From NCBI GenBank assembly GCA_032158295.1, contig CM063249.1, positions 9,253,195 to 9,317,194 on the forward strand: a stretch of DNA of 64,000 bases. Reading direction: 5' to 3'. Numbering within the stretch: position 1 is the stretch's first letter; each line of letters starts with the position of its first letter. The DNA comes from Pycnopodia helianthoides. Lineage: Eukaryota; Echinodermata; Asteroidea; Forcipulatida; Asteriidae. The notes beneath the pieces were generated by a model that saw nothing but the letters and a program-made list of their open reading frames with translations, had not been told where the DNA came from and ran no database searches. A program made the position numbers and the translations under genes. Of this stretch, positions 59,093-64,000 are shown piece by piece.

Positions 59093-62000
59093 CTGTACAA
59101 CAAAAGAACAAATAACATAGATTGATATTAACAATTGTCTCTGTCTTATTTCTCTGGCATTTAACTTTTAACGTTGAGAGGAGAAAAAATCAACTGAATT
59201 CATTAAAAAGAAACAAACTCTTTGAGCAACTGCTCGTCACCGAGTATCAGTACACGTACACACACTTACCTTTAGCATAAAGCTTAAAACCCATATTATT
59301 TTCAAGAAAGTAGTGCCCTTATAACAGTGTAATTTACAAACCCAACATGTTGTAACATGACGGGAGTACAGACAAGAAAACAATTTGATACTGAAGGTTT
59401 TCCCCAGACATTTTCAGCGAAAAAGCAGCCTATTTCACTTTCATGTATTTGTGTTAAAGCGATTTTGCCTCTTTAAATAAAACCGTCATTCGATTTCTCT
59501 TTGAGGCATGCAAATTTAAACAGGCATTCTATTCAATTAAACTTTTTAAGGCGTTCTTTTTAGCTCATGCGAAATCGGCATCCAATTTAGTAGAGAAGGT
59601 GTAACTGGAGATTTCTGCGGAAAACCTGCTGTGAATTTGAACGCTGTTGGAGTGAATCGTTAAATTGAATGGTTATCTTTTTTCTAATCGCATGACACAA
59701 GAGAACATTTGCTTACACAATAAGTGAAATTGAATTACTGTTTTGAGCAGCTGCAAATTGGCCGCTTATTTGCCGAAAAATGGCAAGGAAAATCTATTGT
59801 CATAATTTGTTCTTAGAACGCATTACTTCTTGAAATGGTAGTTTACTGAAGGCTTTAATAAGCATGTATTTTTCTTCCAGGTTGACCGTGAGACAAAGAA
59901 GAGACTGTCACAAGTCTACCCAAAAAGAATGATGAAAACACCCGAGGATCTATTTGTATCTTGATTTCAAACCTAATCCCCCCAAAAATGATTTCAACAT
60001 ATTGATTATTAAGACAACTGATGTCAAAGCACAGTTCCCGAGATATCAAGCTCCCCGTAATATTGGACAAAAACATGAACGGTGACACATTTTTCAAATA
60101 AGTGCTTAACTTGAGCTATTCAGATTTCATTTGACCGAGATAGTCAACAAGCAATTATGCATTAACCCAAAAAAGGATGCCGTTCTACTCTGAGAAAAAA
60201 AGATGGTATAAAGTAAAAGGTTTTTTTTTTTTTTTTTTTTTTTGGCACACTCATTTAAAAAAAAAAATAAAAAAAAAAAAATAAGAAATAAAATAATGAG
60301 AACAGTGAACAAGATTTTTAAAACTTCTCATCCATCTACTTATAAATGAACAGAACACACTGAGAAACTTCCACTTGCAGGTACAGATTTACAAGGGGAA
60401 GAAAAAAAAACAGCGAAAAGAAAATATTTGTTTTCTCCATAACATCGGACAGTCTTTGTCACATTCCCCTTTTCTGGAATGTACAATAAGAACAAATTTT
60501 CTCTTGTAAAAGAGGCCAGACATTATTTCCATTCTAGCCTCAACTTGGATTGTATTTAGAAAAAACAAGGGGCCTACAACAGAAGACGAATTTCCATATT
60601 CTCCTTTGGGCGTAGTTATAATCTGCAGTAATGAAAGAGTCTGAAGACCAACAATTTCCCTGAGGGGCCCGTACCAATAAAGAAACCATATTTCTTTAAG
60701 CACGCCTCTTTTGAAAGAAAACAAACAATATTTGCATTGATGAGGAAAGCATGAGTCTCATCAAAATATTCAAGCAAGTAAACCACCGCACCAAAATGTT
60801 GTATGTTACATCGACTCTTTGGTAATGCTCAGATGAGATTGACTGGGGGTATACCGGGGGCAAACCAAACTGCTAATTGAGTGAAACACATCACAAGCTC
60901 CGCCCTACACATCCCTTCAGTCTATCCTTTCTAACATCAATCAAAGCCTTTGTGCTCTTAAGGGGAAACCCTTTGAAGAAAACATCGATAAATGCAAGCA
61001 CAGTATAATAACCTCTCGCTTGATTCATGCTTTCACGGCGGCAACAAAAGCAACAAAGAGAATGACGAAGGAAAAAAACACTGCTGATTTATCACAGGTA
61101 TAAAATAATTGCAAATCTACCCACAAGAAAAAAATATCAAACACAAAGGGGAAACATCTGCTAAGGTTTCCTGTGTGTAAGGTGTTAATTGACCTATAGG
61201 AGTCGGGACTTTTAGTCAATGGATCCCTCGCATCATGGAGATCTGAAATGCAATATGTTTTATTGATGGAATAGTTCCCTCGGTGGTGGCATAAGCTTGT
61301 TCTTTACGCAAGGAAAAAAAAAAAGAAGAAAGAAAAAGGAGGGAAAAAAACTCAGGTCAATAACACGTATGATGAACTGTTACAAGACTAAGTAATATGC
61401 AAACACCAAAAAAAAAAAGAAAAAAAAACTTACAACAGATAAAAACAAAAACAATTCAAAAGAGAATGAGAACACTGCAGCACATTCGACATCTTCCGCA
61501 CGATATTGCTCTCCGAGAAAAAAGTCACATTTTCTTGCAGGCACATATTTAACCCTGTTTCCTGAGCCCTTCATGTCAAACTCAACCACTAATATATTTT
61601 ACCAGAACTTGTTCGGACAAGTCTAGTGAGCATAGAAATGCAGCTACCTGATTCTACTTCTTTCGTTTCTAACTTGCTTTTTTTTCTTCTTTCTTCTTTT
61701 TTTTTCTCCTTTCTTCTTTTTTTTCTCTTTTCCCGCCCCCTGTTTTTTTGTTTTTCAAACGGATTTTGAATGTTAAGTTGTACGCATGCATGTTTATCAC
61801 TAGTACAAGACTGTGAATCACTTACGCATAAAACGGTAATTCTTTGCAGTGCACATTTTATCTGAACAAAAAAAGGGTGTGGCTGCCCAGTGTGTTTCTT
61901 GTGTTCTGCTTGACTTTAAAGTACAACATGTTTATTTGCCAATTGCAGTTGATAAATCCTGTGACTTTCTTCTTTGAGCACACAAAATAACTCCTGCTTT

Positions 62001-62150
62001 GTCTTTTTTTTTTAAAACAAACAACGGAAATAATAAAATAAGCAACATCTATATACAAAACTGCCTGACCAGGTACTACGAATCACAACAATGTGCAAGT
62101 ACTGACTATATAAGCTAAGTCAAGCTCTCTACATCAATCTAGCTTTGAGT
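59093..62150. other. Presumed Musashi-like intron, left part
   Basis: No RRM-encoding exon could be found on the minus strand. The stretch is AT-rich with homopolymer runs (T about 60221-60243, A-rich 60258-60290 and 61315-61430, T-rich 61680-61735). An exon-like plus-strand segment at 59881-59964 is discussed in the findings. Confidence 0.45.
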
Positions 62151-62245
62151 AATAGTTAGGCCAAGGAGTGGTTGAGTGGAAAGTGACTGACATGTTCGAG
62201 TGTTCGGTTACTTGTCAGACTCATTGATTATAGCGATTGACTTCC

Positions 62246-62281
<36 letters not shown>

Positions 62282-62900
62282 CCATGAATGAACTGCTTAA
62301 TCAATTGATTGGTTATTAGATATGGATGATTCAGTGTTATGAGTCGGTGCAAATGGAAAGAATGAGTTTCGGGTGTGTAATTGATGTGCTGGTTAATCCA
62401 CTAAATGAGGTAACCTGATCGATAAAACGGATGAGGGGTTCAGTGTTTGAATGCTCAACTGACTGATTGCATCCTGTGATTGATTCAAAAACGATACTGA
62501 TTAATTATTGAAATGGTTGACAGCTTGAACAATCTCTTTTGATCGTCACATTATCAACACAGTCAAAAAATGTTGTTTGATTGAGTCATTTCATTATTTA
62601 AACAAAATGAGTTTTGGTCAAATTGATTGAAAACTGATTTCTCTATGGAGTTCATCGACTGTGATGGGTGATTGATTTGGTGGATAACTGTTTAAAAGCT
62701 TGATTGAGAAACGTGTACTTGTAAGGTGCAGACTGACGGGTTGATTAATCAGCCGATTGACTTACTCTGATTGATATTGATTGGGTAAACAATCGTTAAA
62801 GGTTAAGTATTGATACAGTTGAATAGTTAGACAATGATTGATTGATAATGACTCGGGGAATTGATAAATACTCATCAGATATTGAATGATCGAGATGATG
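62150..62900. repeat. ATTGATTG-rich degenerate microsatellite region
   Basis: A clean (GATT)n run of about eight units at 62250-62280 sits in about 700 bases where GATTGA or TTGATT recurs every 20-40 bases. It looks like an old, decayed tetranucleotide array. Confidence 0.7.
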
Positions 62901-63886
62901 TAATAAGTGCAAGATTGATTGTTTGTGTGAATGTTGAACCGCTTAGTGGGGCTGAGCGACGCAAATCACCTGCGACGGGTGACAATTTTGACAAGAAAAT
63001 GAGAAAGCTGTCCGGGAACTTGCCTTTCACATTAGGGACAGACTCCAGAAGAATCGGCATAGAAGGAGATAAGCCTAGAGAGTGAGATAGTGTGGAAATC
63101 AGGGACGATAACATCATTAATTCTTCATCGTTAGGAATATTTAAAAAAAAAACTATCCAATGCTGTTTACAGCCTAAAATCATAACTGACAAGTGCCAGG
63201 AGCTTCCTTCAAAACATTTTTTTTTCTAAAAACCTGCAAAACATTACATAGGTTCTGGTATCACCAAGATGTGTTTTCGTAGTACAATTAAACAAATCTG
63301 ATATAAACTGTTTTTGAATTTGTTTGAGAGTGGTCAGTAATTTTTATACTACCATAAAAAAAAAACCGTCTAAAACAAACCTCTTGAGTTATCCATTAGA
63401 CTTTTACAAGTTAAAATTTGAACTACTACTGAACTACAAATCTGCTTGGTAGTTGAAGTTTGTACGATTCATGTAAATGTTCTGGAGGACAAGGTAAAAC
63501 AACTGATTCTGGACAGTAAAGAGTAACATCATAAATGGGAATCAACAAAATCAATAATATAACCCCCGCCCTCCAGAAAAAGGAAGAAAACTGGACCTGT
63601 CCAGATTGACATTTGAATCTCTAAAATCACTTTTATTCAGTTTATGTCTTAAGGACATGTCACTGAAACAGGGCAAGAATTTAATAGGAACCATCTTCAA
63701 CATATCTTTTTTTTATACAGTGATTTATTTGAACCCAGACTTAAGGGTAAGCCTAGGGTGTCTCTTTACCCAGGTGGAGTGGGCAATGTGGGTACTTAGT
63801 GGTGGACGTATTCGCCCATATCAAGGGGTGTCTTCCTACTTTCCATGTTACATCTCAAGACTGTGCAGCCACAGATGGACCAACTA
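62901..63886. other. Unassigned DNA, presumed intron or spacer
   Basis: Bases 62930-63090 are more GC-balanced than the flanks and open on both strands (plus-strand frame with SPATGDNFDKKMRKLSG), but no splice-bounded exon with known homology could be defined. Nothing else seen. Confidence 0.35.
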
Positions 63887-63889
63887 ACC

Positions 63890-64000
63890 CAGGGTTCCAA
63901 AGACTGATCCACCCAAGGTTCCAAAGACTGATCAATAACCGGGGTTCCCAAGACGAATCAATCCAGGGTTCCAAAGACTGATCCAACCAGGGTTCCAAAG
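63890..64000. repeat. Minisatellite of 24-26 bp units, cut by window end
   Basis: GGTTCCAAAGACTGATCC recurs at about 63893, 63917, 63943 (diverged), 63967 and 63991, with short variable spacers of ACCCA type. It is still in progress at base 64000. Confidence 0.93.

Noticed and set aside
62875..63192. Minus-strand open frame as a Musashi RRM exon
   Set aside because: It has no RNP1 or RNP2 motif and no proper splice borders.

Overview
The window is animal nuclear DNA. It is AT-rich and intron-rich, most introns use GT...AG, and short interspersed repeats fill the non-coding parts. The genes have metazoan orthologues. The repeats (tRNA-headed SINEs, TTAA-flanked elements opening TTAAAGG, and MITE-like elements ending GGGCCCAATTTCATA) resemble those of marine deuterostomes. 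An echinoderm, perhaps a sea star, is my best guess; this is inferred from repeat style, with no search run. Coding exons are short and few show up as long open frames, so gene models were assembled by hand from splice signals, frame continuity and remembered family sequences.

Layout. (1) 648-6587, minus: RAD51D, a homologous-recombination ATPase; six exons are here and the 3' end lies left of the window. (2) 6840-8430: nested inverted-repeat elements. (3) 9089-14494, plus: complete eight-exon C11orf54 homologue, a zinc-dependent ester hydrolase of the PTD012 family. (4) 15238-16839, plus: a probable five-exon gene for a protein of about 102 residues that I do not recognise. (5) 19843-28835, minus: complete ten-exon trichoplein (TCHP), a centriole and keratin-associated coiled-coil protein. 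(6) 28918-29540: a large palindrome and related repeat in front of TCHP. (7) 30629-34086, plus: complete six-exon ribosomal protein uL23 (RPL23A) with a 15-base coding part in its last exon. (8) 34330-36500: a cluster of repeats. (9) about 36800-44845: repeat-poor AT-rich DNA, probably the long 3' UTR of the next gene. (10) 44846-59092, minus: the last five coding exons of a Musashi-like RNA-binding protein; its RRM exons lie right of the window. (11) 59093-64000: intronic or intergenic DNA with low-complexity tracts and a minisatellite cut by the window edge.

The genes do not form a pathway. RAD51D and the C11orf54 homologue diverge from one region, as do TCHP and RPL23A. The accessory interest lies in repeats: at least four dispersed inverted-repeat families with several copies each, two copies of one tRNA-headed element in opposite orientation, nested fold-back elements, an AGGTCA-dense duplicated block in the Musashi gene, and repeats lying next to TCHP splice donors. 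No bacterial-type system, CRISPR array or viral gene was seen.
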